From Stenopsyche tienmushanensis (taxonomy: Eukaryota > Arthropoda > Insecta > Trichoptera > Stenopsychidae): a DNA stretch of 64,000 nucleotides. Shown in pieces: positions 13,990 through 25,217 of this stretch (positions are counted from its first letter, which is position 1; each line of letters opens with the position of its first letter). A model generated the notes under the pieces. It was not told the DNA's origin and ran no database searches. It saw only the letters and a program-made list of their open reading frames with translations. The stretch covers positions 558,001-622,000 of the forward strand of contig WACJ01000516.1 in NCBI GenBank assembly GCA_008973525.1, written 5' to 3'. A program made the translations under genes and the position numbers.

Positions 13990-15150
13990 TAACGAAAGAA
14001 AACCATGGTCCTGTGGCGTTCGACAGCTCTTCTGATATTAAGAGGACTTGAAGGTCGCGTTGTTCGCACATGAACCCGCTGTTGAGAGCATCTCGGCGCG
14101 ATGCATAATCGATTGCGAGATCGATCGCGACGCAATCCGTAACAATGGTCCCGACCCACGAGTCGGCTGTGATGAACGACGGAACAGGTTTATGATTTAA
14201 TTCGCTCGGCGATAGAGGTCGAAATGAAGCAGGTTATCAATATCACCCTAGAGTAGACGCTTTATCAGAGCATCTTCTTGAACTCGAAGTTGGTCGATTC
14301 TTCTCGATGATCCTCCGCTCGTGTCGTGGGAATAATTCGCGATATTTTTTTAATAATCATAACAATGTGTAACATTGAAGCTGGGGCGCTTTCGGGGCCA
14401 GTGTCCTCGGGCGGCTCCCCCCCCCCTCGCCAATATGCCCGACGGAATGGCCGCGCTAGCTCACGGGTCCGTTCTTCTATCAGGCCTTGATGCTGCTGAA
14501 CGAATGGATGGGAATTCGAAGGGCGTCAAATAGAATGCCTCTCTTCTATAAACTACCCAACCAACAATGGTGCACGCGCAAGAAGTGATCGGTCGATATC
14601 TAGGTGCAATGTCTCCACAGGGCCACAAGAGATGGCGCTGTTAAAATAACATATCGCACCTGAAGAGAGATGGAAGATGTCGCTGTTAGCAGCGCTACTA
14701 CGTGGGGATGGTAAATCGCTCACGCTACACGTATAAAAGTAAATAAATAAATAAAAATAATAATTTCTGCTGTTAATTATCGATTTTTGGTCGGGAAAGC
14801 GAGTCTGGGGTTTGCAAGACGAACGGTCATTCTATTCTTTCTGAGGAGCCCTACGGACTGGTCGTGCTTAATTGTTGGCGTGCAAACTTCATTTGCTGTC
14901 GTGGGTTAATTTACAGATTTCCGTCGCGTATGCTGCGAGCCCGTCTCGGGGCTGCGGAGCCTCATCGTTACTGAGTAGCGGACGCCCCCGTTCTTTTCGT
15001 TGAGGCCCTTCAGACTAAGATAAGAGGCACACGGGAGCGTCCGCTCCCGGACTGCCCCGCGACTAGGCTGTGTGAGGCAGCCGCAACGAAGATTGTGGGA
15101 CCCCTGGAGACGGCGAGGGGTCAAACGCAACAGCTCAATGAAAATCTTCG
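13990..15150. other. GC-richer block, function unknown
   Basis: Clearly richer in GC than the surroundings, with a C homopolymer near 14418 and CpG-containing stretches such as CGAGATCGATCGCGACGC. A SoxB-like AACAATGG lies near 14143. AGATGGCGCTG near 14630 and a related AAGATGTCGCTG near 14677 suggest a repeat. A splice-acceptor-like TTAATTTACAG stands at 14903-14913 and a 126-codon minus-strand frame at 14906-15286; neither resembles a family I know. It could be a promoter, an enhancer cluster or an unrecognised exon. Confidence 0.35.
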
Positions 15151-15604
15151 AAATATCAACAAAATGGTGTTTAAATATTAATTTTGCTTTGAAAAGACGA
15201 AGATTGTCTATCTCTGATCTAAATTCTACTTTCTCTAAATCATTACTTATTTTTTTAAAAATAAATTTACACCATAAGCTTTGCAATGTGCCAAAATAAG
15301 TGAGAGTGATATGTTTCTTTTTTGTGCGATTTCTTAACTCTATCGTATAAACTCGTTTCTTCTACATCGACGATTAAATTAGAAGTCAATTTTTTCATAA
15401 TGCATTTTATGAATGCAACATTGACTCTTACAAAGTATTGAAGATTATAGAATGATTACAAAATAATGTATATAGAGAATATATTCATGTTGAAATACAT
15501 ATAATTAAATATTTTACATAGACAATTTAAAATGAGACGTGGCGATTAAAACCGTGATTATTGCATTATTTAATTAGATTTTGTGAAATACATTTGTCTT
15601 TGCT
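15151..15604. other. AT-rich spacer
   Basis: Nothing recognised. Confidence 0.4.
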
Positions 15605-15830
15605 GTGTGTTTCGACACGGCAAAAGCCTTTGATCATGTATGACATTCCGGACTTGCATATATATGCGAAATAATGCTACTCTTATAGCTATCAGATGTT
15701 ATTTTAAAGAACAAAATTATACAATTAATGGCAAATGGAAATCATGCTAGAATGCTAATGTTTAAATTATATGGCATATCTGCAATCCTATACGGAAAGT
15801 TGTTCTACAGCATGTGACTTTAATGTGCAT
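15605..15830 (+). mobile_element. Jockey-type LINE reverse-transcriptase fragment
   Basis: Reads VFDTAKAFDHV, then HSGLAY, then in another frame CYFKEQNYTING. This is RT motif A (the catalytic-Asp region) and the block after it, as in Jockey-like elements. Stops and frame changes make it dead. The motif B-C core (YADD) is not present. Confidence 0.65.
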
Positions 15831-17990
15831 ATAGCAATGGTGATGTAAAATCAATTATTTTAACAGTCATCTGGTGTTTAAAAATTGCAGATGGACGTGG
15901 TTTGTAAGACTTGACGTAATATATAATATGAAGTAAGTGTTCAAATAAATATTAAGTATATTTTTATAAGGATCATGTTAAATTATATTAGATTCGATGC
16001 CATAATATAGTAATGTTTGAATACATTTATTTTTAACGGCTTTTGAATAATTAAATTTTGCTACTCCAAAGCTAAATATAAATAAATAGCCTAAGTGTGA
16101 TGGGAATTCGGAACGTGTTTGAGCTCTTTGGTAAAATTAGGACACCGCATTGCGACTTCTCAGAACGCCAGGATTTCTAACCCTCGGCGGATATTATTAA
16201 ATTGTATGCAAATTATATTGTTACACCTTTCAAATTTATAACATCAAAGTGTTGGCAAAACATCATCTAAGATGTTAATTGTATATTTGAGTCGAAGGCC
16301 ATGCGGTTATCCTTTTTTTATATCACACTGACTAAAACGTAGAAAACGACCATGAATAACGTTTTGCGCTAGAAGAGTGCCATCTATGTATTTTTATTTA
16401 TTTTTTGCCGGAAAAGGGCATAAGAAAATGTCGGTATTATGAAAACACGAAAAACCTTGAAAGCCGGAGCAGAACTTACAAACACGTTCCATATAATGAT
16501 AATAAAAAAAGCATCCTAGAATAATAAGGACCAGTCTTTTATCAATAGCTGGAGATGCGCCAAAATACAAAAAGTAAAATTGCCTTCCGCAAAGGAAGAA
16601 GTGGTAACACGTTCTGTGTACAATGTTTTTTTTTCTTTCTGTTCAATTCGTATTACTTTTATCGCTCAATCATAAATATCAATTTAGGGAGGCATCCCCC
16701 TTTTTGTCATGCTAAATATAAATATTTCAAACGTCAGCGCGACAATGGCCAATTTATGATCTGTTATGGTTCATTGATGCAGCTCGGATTTACGCAGCTT
16801 AAAATTTAATCACTTTTCGCCATGGCGAAAATAATTCACAATATTTAATTTAAACAGTATAAAATATATTTTATACATTATACATCAGCATGGAGAATGC
16901 ATAAATGCGGCTGACTGATTTAAACGAGCGTAATAAATTCGATCAATATCCATAATTAATGAAAAAATTTCCATTGCATTATTAATTAACAATAATAATC
17001 AGACAAAGAATTCTAATAACAATATGATATATTCATGATCATATTGTTATTAGATTAATTCCAATAATGGATAAATACAGAATTCATAAGAAAATTTCCA
17101 ATACATTATTTTAAACGTTCTTATGCGTCAATAGATTGCATACATTGCTTTAATGATACAATCACACAACGTCACTCCAATAAATATTTGATTTAAACAA
17201 GCAAATACAAAATAGCAAATGTCATAAATGTGTTAATTATTGCATAAATGGCGTGCAAAATTTGACGTTTGATCCGTTAAACGATAATGCAGCGCTGCCA
17301 ACTTAAAATTGCCATCGATATAATCAGCAAAGCCATGAGCGTTGAAACTGTTTTAAATTAAGATGTTCACGATGAAGTTATACGAGAAAATGGAACAACA
17401 TGATTCCCTTGTATAATTGCTGTAGGCAAATTACAGGCAAAGCTTAGATAAATGCACAATTAACGACAAGGTTCTCGGAAAATTATCTATTATAATCCCC
17501 CACGATCTTACAATATCAACAATATGTCGTTAAGGAAGAAAGGCTATTATTTTAATAGCTGTGTATTTAATTACCGTTAGTGTAGCAAAATAGCGCTATG
17601 AAAATTGTTGATAATGTTATGAAACTTATTATGTAAACGTCACGGGGTAAACATTGGATTTTAGTAACTCTGAGCATAAAACGAAATTTTATGTTTGTAT
17701 CTTGTTTGCGGTCCATTTACCATCAGCGGAGATTAAGCAACGATTTTTCCGAGAAGAAAAATAAATTATGACATCCTTGAAACTTGTCGTCATTATTGTA
17801 GTTTTAAAAAAATCACATATTTTGGTTACATGGTAAAATGTGTTTGATCAAAGCCGAAAAATATTGTATTGTCATCGGCCAAATATTGATATCATCATCT
17901 TGGACCTCTTAAATGTATATTAGTGGGAAAATGTTACATTCAAAATAAATGTATTGCTCTGGTGCAATATTATGCTCTGGTGCTTGATAT
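15831..17990. other. AT-rich intergenic with a perfect hairpin
   Basis: No gene seen. Contains the palindrome at 17012-17054 (separate entry) and compositionally mixed DNA at 16.55-17.34 kb that could be regulatory; this is inference. Confidence 0.35.
17012..17054. repeat. Perfect 17-bp inverted repeat, 9-nt loop
   Basis: TCTAATAACAATATGAT (17012-17028) pairs exactly with 17038-17054. Not obviously the end of a transposon. Too short for a standard miRNA precursor. Confidence 0.8.
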
Positions 17991-19440
17991 TGAAGGCAGC
18001 ATGATTTTTCTACTAAATTGCCTGTCTGGCTAGCACTAAAACCGGGAAAGGCGACGATGAAGCCGCTGTGCATGCTGAACGGTCTTGAAAAGATCACTAG
18101 AGAAGCTGCTTTTCACGAGGATTCAGGCGAAAATTGAAGAGAATATGTCAAATAGACAATAGTGGAGATAATCCGGAAGGCGTGGAGAGGCTCAGTCAAA
18201 AGAAGCAGAGACGTTATGATGATCACGTTGGACATCAAAAACGCGTTCAACAGAAGAAGAAGACCGAGGGTCAAACAGTTTGTTGTCAACGGTCACAAGG
18301 TACAGCAAAATGCTAAGATACCTCGGGATTCTCATGGACAACAAACTGCCTGTCTGGCATAAACACATTTTAGCAGCTGCGCAGAAGGCGCATAGAGTAG
18401 CCAGCGAGTTCGGATGACTCAGGCCCAACATCGGAGGGCCAAAGCCGTGCAGAAGAAGAACTCAATCCTTCTGTACGAAGCCCCGATATGACATGAGTCG
18501 TTCAGACATGAGAGCTACAGAAATAACCTGGCAAGGGTCCAACGGCAGGGAGCGCTCCGAGTCACCACAACATACAGAACAGTATCTAAAGAAGCGGTAC
18601 TCATGATCGCTGGAATCACCCCGCTGGACCTCCAAGTAAAGAAGAGGACCTTGAATTTCGAAGATCCCAAAAACCACAACGAGCATGACCAGAAGAACAG
18701 GGCAGAGATGGGATCAGCCCAGTAAGGGAAGATGGACAGTCCAGTAAGGAAAGGGAAAACACGGTGAAACGACGTACCGCTTGACTCAGGTGCTCACTGG
18801 ACATGGATGTTTCGGTGCGTACCTGAAGCAGATTGGCAAGGAAACATCCGCGGCAATGGTCACCACTGCCAAGGTTAACGATGCCAAACACACCATCACT
18901 GACTGTGAGGCTTGGACACCCCAGATAAACACGCTAAAACAAGCACTCGGAGTAGCTGAGTTCAACGTTGACAACATGGTCCACAGCATGATGGCAAGCA
19001 AGAAGAACTGGGACCTTTGGCTCGATTACTTTAAAGAGCTGAGCGCCAAAGAGGGCAGTGAAAAAGAGAGAGGCACAGAGCGGCTCTCCAACACTAGAAT
19101 AGGGCCAATTACTTAAGACCAGACTACCTGTCCTCCTGAAGTAATGTGGTAAAAAATATCAGGGGGGGGGACAGAATAGGACAAAGGAGGGGGAATTACT
19201 CAGTAAAAATCTGACAATACTCTGGGATCAAACCCAGGGTGTCTTTTGCAAGATTCCCCTCCTTGTAGCATAAAAAAGCATGATCTCTCTGAATTTTATT
19301 TGTGAACGCTCACCCAGCGGGCCACTTAAGTGAACGTGTCGAAGTGTCCTCTTGGAGTCACTGTGGATAAAGAGTGTGAATGACTTTTTAAAAAGTTGAA
19401 ATAGTTTCTGAAATATTGGACTAGAAATCTTAAGTCGATA
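17990..19440 (+). mobile_element. R1-clade LINE remnant (RT pieces plus C-terminus and tail)
   Basis: Plus-strand pieces in shifting frames: MITLDIKNAFN (RT motif A), LRYLGILMDNKLPVWHKH, AAAQKAHRVASEFG, TYRTVSKEAVLMIAGITPLD and the C-terminal LTQVLTGHGCFGAYL with DAKHTITDCEAW. The order matches R1-type ORF2, but RT motifs B-D are deleted and frameshifts abound. The 19200-19440 part is probably the 3' UTR; its ACGCTCACCCAGCGGG recurs at 57060-57085. Confidence 0.85.
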
Positions 19441-20350
19441 GATCATGAAATTCCTCCTACGTTAGCCTCTTACTTTTTGAAGATTCATCTTCCCAGTCGA
19501 ATGTTACTACATAGACTTAAATATTCGTATTAAAATAAATGTATAATTGTATAATAAAATTATTAATATTCAAATAATAAAAGTGTATTTTGTTTAGCTT
19601 ATCTTTTCCTATATATTTGCTATATACGCAGACTGAGACTGACTTCCAGATTTCAATTTGTTTTTTGTTTAACGTACTTTAAACTGGGACTCCCGAACTT
19701 CCAGCCAATAAGCGTCAAGTTCATATCCATTCCGATTTCGCCAATTAATTATTTATAATATATTTGTTGCCTACATGATAAATCTAAAGTTTAAGCCATT
19801 AAAAAATTTTGCTAAAAATAAGTTTTTAATACAAATAAAAATATTTTAATAGAATTAATCATGTATCACTCGGAGCTGAACCTAAAACCGTAAAAACCGT
19901 TATTTATCCCAGAATGAAAACCTCATCCAAACCGATATAAATATTTGGAACTGAAATGGAACAAAAACCGAAAAACATGATACTTATGGCATAGATCTAA
20001 ATATTTTATTTAGTTCTGTTTATGTTAATTTTTTTGATCATTCATTCAATTTTCATAGAAAAAAATCGATAAACAAGACTACAAATGTATATGTTCGAAA
20101 TTATCAGGAAGCTTTCAGAATAATCTATTGATAACTATCTAAATGAAAATTGATTATGACTATCATCGGCACCATCATCGTACAATAGCCACAAGCTGTC
20201 TAAGCTAGCATTGACTAGGGCATTAGACTATTATAATATACGTCAAGTAAAATAATCACCACTTTCTAATAACAGTGATAAGTTCTCTGCTGTTGCTCAA
20301 TACAACAAAATATTTCTTTGCTATCAATACGTTTTATTATTAAATAAAGT
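19441..20350. other. AT-rich spacer
   Basis: No gene recognised. 20157-20250 resembles the CAGCCACAAAC-type retroelement tail at 1186, but diverged. The missing downstream exon or exons of the secreted-protein gene could lie here or further left; I could not identify them. Confidence 0.4.
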
Positions 20351-20359
20351 TGTACTTAC

Positions 20360-20661
20360 TTTACTTCGATGAGTTCGCAGCTAAGAAGAAGTTTCTTTGG
20401 TCCAAGTTCGGCCACAGCCACGGTCTGATCGAACCAATAAATCATGATGAGAGAATTATTGGTTATCCTCATGCCCGTATAAGGCTTCACGGCTATCGAT
20501 CTCTTCTCTAAATTGCGCTCATTTCCAGCTCCAACAAAACTGGCAAATGAAAACCCACTCGGTAATCCAAAAGGAAACGTCGGTTTGGCATTGGCTTGAG
20601 GTGGTGGAGCCATCATCGACAGAAGCATCAATAACAGAACAGAAATCACTGACTTCTTCAT
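20360..20661 (-). CDS. First coding exon of an unrecognised small secreted protein
   Basis: From the ATG at 20661 (A at -3) the protein opens with a classical signal peptide, MKKSVISVLLLMLLSMMA, then PPPQANAKPTFPFG. It continues about 100 residues in all to LLLSCELIEV. It ends at a strong donor (AAA, then GTAAGT at 20354-20359) leaving two bases of a split codon, so the protein continues in an exon I could not find. An in-frame upstream extension to 20769 exists but would bury the signal peptide; I prefer 20661. The mature part has a YTGMRITNNS...IYWFDQTVAVAELGP segment, giving a soluble secreted domain of unknown function. No family assigned. Confidence 0.6.
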
Positions 20662-22300
20662 CTTGCTCAAGATTTGCAGAGGCACATTTAAGATGGACGA
20701 CCGTGAACCACTGTCTATTTTTCTCAAGAACTCGGATAACATGGCGAATTTGTAAAAAAATATGCTCACTCAATAATCAATCGTCCCTTTTTAATACATC
20801 GTATAACTTAATTTGAATTCATTCTGAGAAGAGTTCCTCTAACAAGAATATTCCGCCCGGATGAAGACACTCTGAAAGACAATAACGATGAAAAAAGCGT
20901 CAAAGTTTGCAGCCCTATTAAGGGCTCAACGCGTATAAATTGCTACAATCAATTTTAAGCCTCCTTTTAATGGAGAACTACAGAATTCTCAGCTCTCACC
21001 GAATCTAATGTTTTCCGCTTGAGCTTCCCAAATTGTAAGGTCAATCGTTCTTTTAAGAACTCTATTCGAATTTATATCTATCGAAACTATCATATTGCGC
21101 TAAACGTGCACTAAATCCATTTATTTTAAATGCTTTCATAAATCAAATATACAATGAAAAACAAGATGATTAAATCAGCTTCAACCGAAGTAATAAAGAA
21201 TGTCATAAAAATGCTGAACTAGAAAAGAAATCAAGATGGTTTGACCTAGTCATAATCTACATGAAAGGCATGTTACGAAGTGAGAATGATTGACTACTTG
21301 TTTAACCGCAAAATTAGACTACGATTTGATTATTGGAAAAATATTATCATACTTTATTGACATTGAAACGTCGTTTTTTTAACCCAATAAATATCACTGA
21401 GGATTAAAGAGTTTAGACAGAAAATCGTATTAAAGTCAAATTTATTTTAAACTTTTATATTGGCTAAAATAGTGAAAATCAAACTGTGGATCGCGTATTA
21501 ATAAAAAATTAAAAAATGTGCTTATATGAACCGAATGTACATATTTTCTTATAAAAACTTATACTTAAATGAACATTAATTATCAACAACAAAAGATGCA
21601 TTTATTCAAGACACTAACTGTGAATTATCACACCTTTTTTGCTTGTCTACTTAAGAAAAATTATAAGCAACAAATTCTGTGGCAAAATTCTAGAAAACCT
21701 TGAGTAAAAATATACTTTAACGCGATTTTTTTGTATATAAATCTAATGTGATAAATCGCACATGCGGGCGGTATTTATATGATTAATTGATCTCTAAAAT
21801 CTTTAGAATGTTTCTACTGTGAAGATCTGTGATCAATAAAATCCAACATTCTTTGCACAGTATAACCGATATTATCAAAAGCTTTGGATGGATGTAGAAA
21901 AAACTTTCAAAGAAGCCTGACAAGAGGGTCTGGAACATAAATATCTTGAAATGTTACATACGCAGCCTCATTTTAATGTGCTTGTAATTATTGTCAGCAT
22001 GTCAAGCCAATATCATGACAGGAGCAAATATTAGTTGTAGTGAAAATTTGTAATAAGCTGAAACATGTTCAGTGAACTTAGTTTGGAAGCGACTTCATAA
22101 GTATTAGACCAAAAAGCTAGAAAGTTTGATTTTGGAACATAAGCTAATAATACCGGAGGCAGCGACTGAAATTTTGCACCCATACAAAGCTAATTTTTGA
22201 TTCAGGTGGTGTTTATATAATTTAAATGACATTTGACATAAATAACAAATTTCTACAAAGCTGCTTTTTTTTCTACAAGTAGTTTACGTTAATTATTGTT
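20662..22300. other. Spacer upstream of the secreted-protein exon
   Basis: The proximal 100-250 bases probably hold its 5' UTR or promoter, but I see no diagnostic element. The rest is AT-rich without recognisable coding sequence. Confidence 0.35.
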
Positions 22301-22499
22301 AAATAAACATAGTCTGCTTTCGATAGAAAGTGTATAGGACTTCGGTAGACGTGGCTAAACTGACGCAGAAACTTGATTGAATTATTAAATTTTCAAAGCA
22401 TTACAATATTAAATACATATAATATTTGTTATAAGCAGCTATTACATTAATTTCAGTCTTGTGGGTATAAGACATTTATTTGAGATTACTTTATTTGAG

Positions 22500-22990
22500 A
22501 AAAACTGGGCACTTTTATGATTAGTGTATGATGAGTCACAAGAAAATAAACTTGAAGCTAATCAGCGAGAATCCAAAACATTTTTCTAGCAAGACTGTCG
22601 GTTTCAAAGCTTTAATAGCTGCTAGGATAATAAAAGAACGTTACAATTAGAGTCCATGTCACAGAAGACTTCTATAATAGGAAAGACGTGCGAAAGAAGA
22701 AACACTTTTAAAGACGTACAACTCCTGCATAATAATGCACCGATGCACATATCTGCTAAAATATAAGATGTCATTCGCCAATTTGTTTCCAATAATTTAA
22801 CCACTTACTATATAGTCCAGATTTAGATCCCTCCAATTATTTTTTATTTCGATATATCAAAAAGTATCTTAGATGAAGTCGCCTTTTGAATGATAAAGAA
22901 ATTAAGAGCCAATATGAAATGGTTAAATATATGTTATATTTTAACATCCAGATACTAGTTTGGCGACGGTCTTTGCAAACTTTATGATAA
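22500..22990 (+). mobile_element. Decayed mariner transposase C-terminal half
   Basis: LLHNNAPMHISAKI corresponds to the mariner HDNARPH block with the second catalytic Asp. YSPDLDPSNYFLFRYIKKYL is the block with the third catalytic Asp and its surroundings. LNDKEIKSQYEMVKYM follows. Several stops interrupt it. The N-terminal half is not recognisable. Confidence 0.8.
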
Positions 22991-22996
22991 TGATGA

Positions 22997-23491
22997 CTAA
23001 GGCATTAGATTTTCAGGGCGTTCATAGATCGAATAAATCATTGGAGAATCAAGCCTAATGGGGCAAAATTCCAACGTATCAATTTTCCCAATAAACATGA
23101 ACGATTCTTTTATGTAAATATTATTAAAAATAGAAATCCCGTAGGCAAATATAGCAAAATATTTTAAAATGGCAGATGAAGTGAATACATAAAAAAGAGC
23201 CCAAGTATTGAAACTAAAGAAGAGAAGCATGCATTGACTAATGAGATCAAAGTCTGAACCGTCAGTGAACGACAAGCTTCCATTATATAAGCAAATATTT
23301 AAGCCGGTATTATGCGGCATATTTCTCAAAATATAATGCTTCACCAGATTGCCAATGTGCCAATCTCTCAAATTGTCAATGCCAGAGTAAATTTGAAGCT
23401 TCGTCAAGAAGTACGAGTCTTGTCTTCTTCGGCAGCATAATCGAGACTCTTGATACAAGAGGCGATTCAAGACGGCTGAATATCAAATATT
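22997..23491 (-). CDS. Unexplained ORF, about 160 codons, one hydrophobic segment
   Basis: An uninterrupted minus-strand frame runs from just after a TGA near 23494 to a stop at 22997. That is long for AT-rich DNA, where stops are expected every 13-16 codons. It has no convincing ATG near its 5' end (the first good Met, in ILRNMPHNTGL, is internal). A TTTGATATTCAG acceptor-like site at its start suggests an exon. Content: RDWHIGNLVKHYILRNMPHN, LYNGSLSFTDGSDFDL, then a hydrophobic stretch around LLFFSFNTWALFYVFTSSAI that could be a membrane helix, then IRLDSPMIYSIYERP. I do not recognise the family. It abuts a mariner remnant at 22.9 kb and could be a gene fragment, an exon or a decayed gene. 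Confidence 0.35.
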
Positions 23492-23812
23492 GTAGACAGT
23501 TAGGTCACATCAATATGGTAGACGATTTAAAAAAATATATATTTAAACTTGAGGATCTACGTTAAAATATAAATCGGATCCCTGGAATAATTAATTTAAA
23601 AAAAATCATAATAAAATGGAAGAATTCTAAGAATTATTCGACGTCCTTCAGCATAACTTTTCGAAATGAATTAGGTTTCCTAGAAAATTAATTTGTTTTA
23701 AACATCAAAGAATAACTCATTCACCCTTTAATTAATTGGCGAGTGACGTAAATGTCGAATTTCTGTTGACGTCAATTAAGCCGTAATGTGATCTTTTATG
23801 TAATTAAATTTG
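23492..23812. other. AT-rich spacer
   Basis: Nothing recognised. Confidence 0.4.
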
Positions 23813-25217
23813 ACTCTCGGCTACGAAGCGGGGTACAATATGTACCCCAGGTTATTTTTTTTTTGGTTATGTAACACTCAATTCTAAAATATTTAACAAC
23901 ATTTTCCCTATGCTAAATTACATATTTTTATCAAATTACAGCCTTCGCATATAATCGACGAATACCAAACAATCTTAAATTCATCCATTCAATCACGTTT
24001 AAAAAAATGATGATGCTTCGAACCATTAATCGTAGTTCAAGGCTTCGTTTGGATTGTTTGGAGGAAAATACAACGTAAAAAGCACGTATATGATATTTAA
24101 AATAATAAGCATTTGGATGCCGCAGAAACTATATCCAGATAAGATTAGAATTGATACGATTTGAAAGATACGATGAAATTCACCCATGGAAAAAGTAATT
24201 GAATTAGGAAGTTCTATTCATTATATTTATCGGACATCGTTGCATCATAGCAATATATTTTTAAATGCATGAGAGACAACATGAGGATTTAATCATTAGA
24301 GTGCTGAGATACGATACATCGTCAATTGTGAAACTTACAAGGACTGCAAACAATGATCGCTATTGGCTCATTGATGACTTAAAAACGTTTAAATAAGAGT
24401 AATTTTAACCTTGCAGTGCATATTGCTTGTACACCAGCGTAATCAAAAAAGAGAGAGGATGATGGCAAATAAATTTCCATTTACATCACAATACAGCGTA
24501 GCAGCCAAAAGGTTAATGGTTTCATAAATTGCCATTATTGAAATTAATCTACTTGATTATAAAATGTGAATCAAAAAATTGCAATCGCTGATATTTGAAT
24601 GCATTGATATATACAGTTTGTTTTATCTATGGTATACAGATCTGACACCATTGGATTTCTTTGCTTGGGGTCGTGTCCTATTCCGTGGATCGCGCGGTCT
24701 CCAGATCTGACACCAATGGATTTCTTTGTCGAGGGATGTGCAAAATAATTAATTTACACGATATGTGTGGAAAAGGTGTTGTGCGTGCATACGAAGCAGA
24801 GATTTAATATAATTCATAAGCATAAAAAGTATTTTCTTGACCTTGACCCTGGCAAACTGGTACCTCTTCAAATTTAACGACTTATTTAATGATTTGTATG
24901 ACATGTAGCATATCATTGGAAAGGGTATAATCTAGATAACTTTTTAAAACTAAGCTAAGTTCAAAATAGTTTTTTGTTTACAGAATTTAAAAGTTGACAT
25001 TTCTCATTCGTTTACATATTTTATGTGACTTTAGAAGCTCAGAACTAATTTTCTTTAAACCAATTGGCATACAATAATTCTTTGCTAATATTTCATACTA
25101 AAACAAACACTGATTAAAATGTTATGATGATTTAATGATGAAATTTTGGGTATTTTTTCAAAATGTTGAATATATATTTGGGTCGAATATGACCCTCTTG
25201 CAATACGCGAGGGTTAA
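23813..25217. mobile_element. Possible MITE-like element with matching hairpin ends
   Basis: The left end carries a CTCGGCTACG block followed by a GGGGTAC...GTACCCC hairpin near 23834-23856. The right end, read inward from TTAA at 25214-25217, carries CCCTCGCGTATTG followed by a GGGTC...GACCC hairpin. The similar layout suggests two ends of one element, but sequence identity is modest and the left TTAA is missing. Confidence 0.35.
24620..25075 (+). repeat. Dispersed repeat with a duplicated transposase snippet, copy 1
   Basis: Contains TDLTPLDFFAWG and, about 70 bases later, PDLTPMDFF: the same transposase motif twice. Then come TGGTACCTCTTCAA, TTTAACGACTTATT and AAGTTCAAAATAG. The same order recurs inverted at 26690-27055, and the tail recurs at 27260-27440. 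Confidence 0.75.

Noticed and set aside
14906..15286. 126-codon minus-strand frame as a gene
   Set aside because: No recognisable motif; the frame spans an abrupt composition change and has no clear splice signals.
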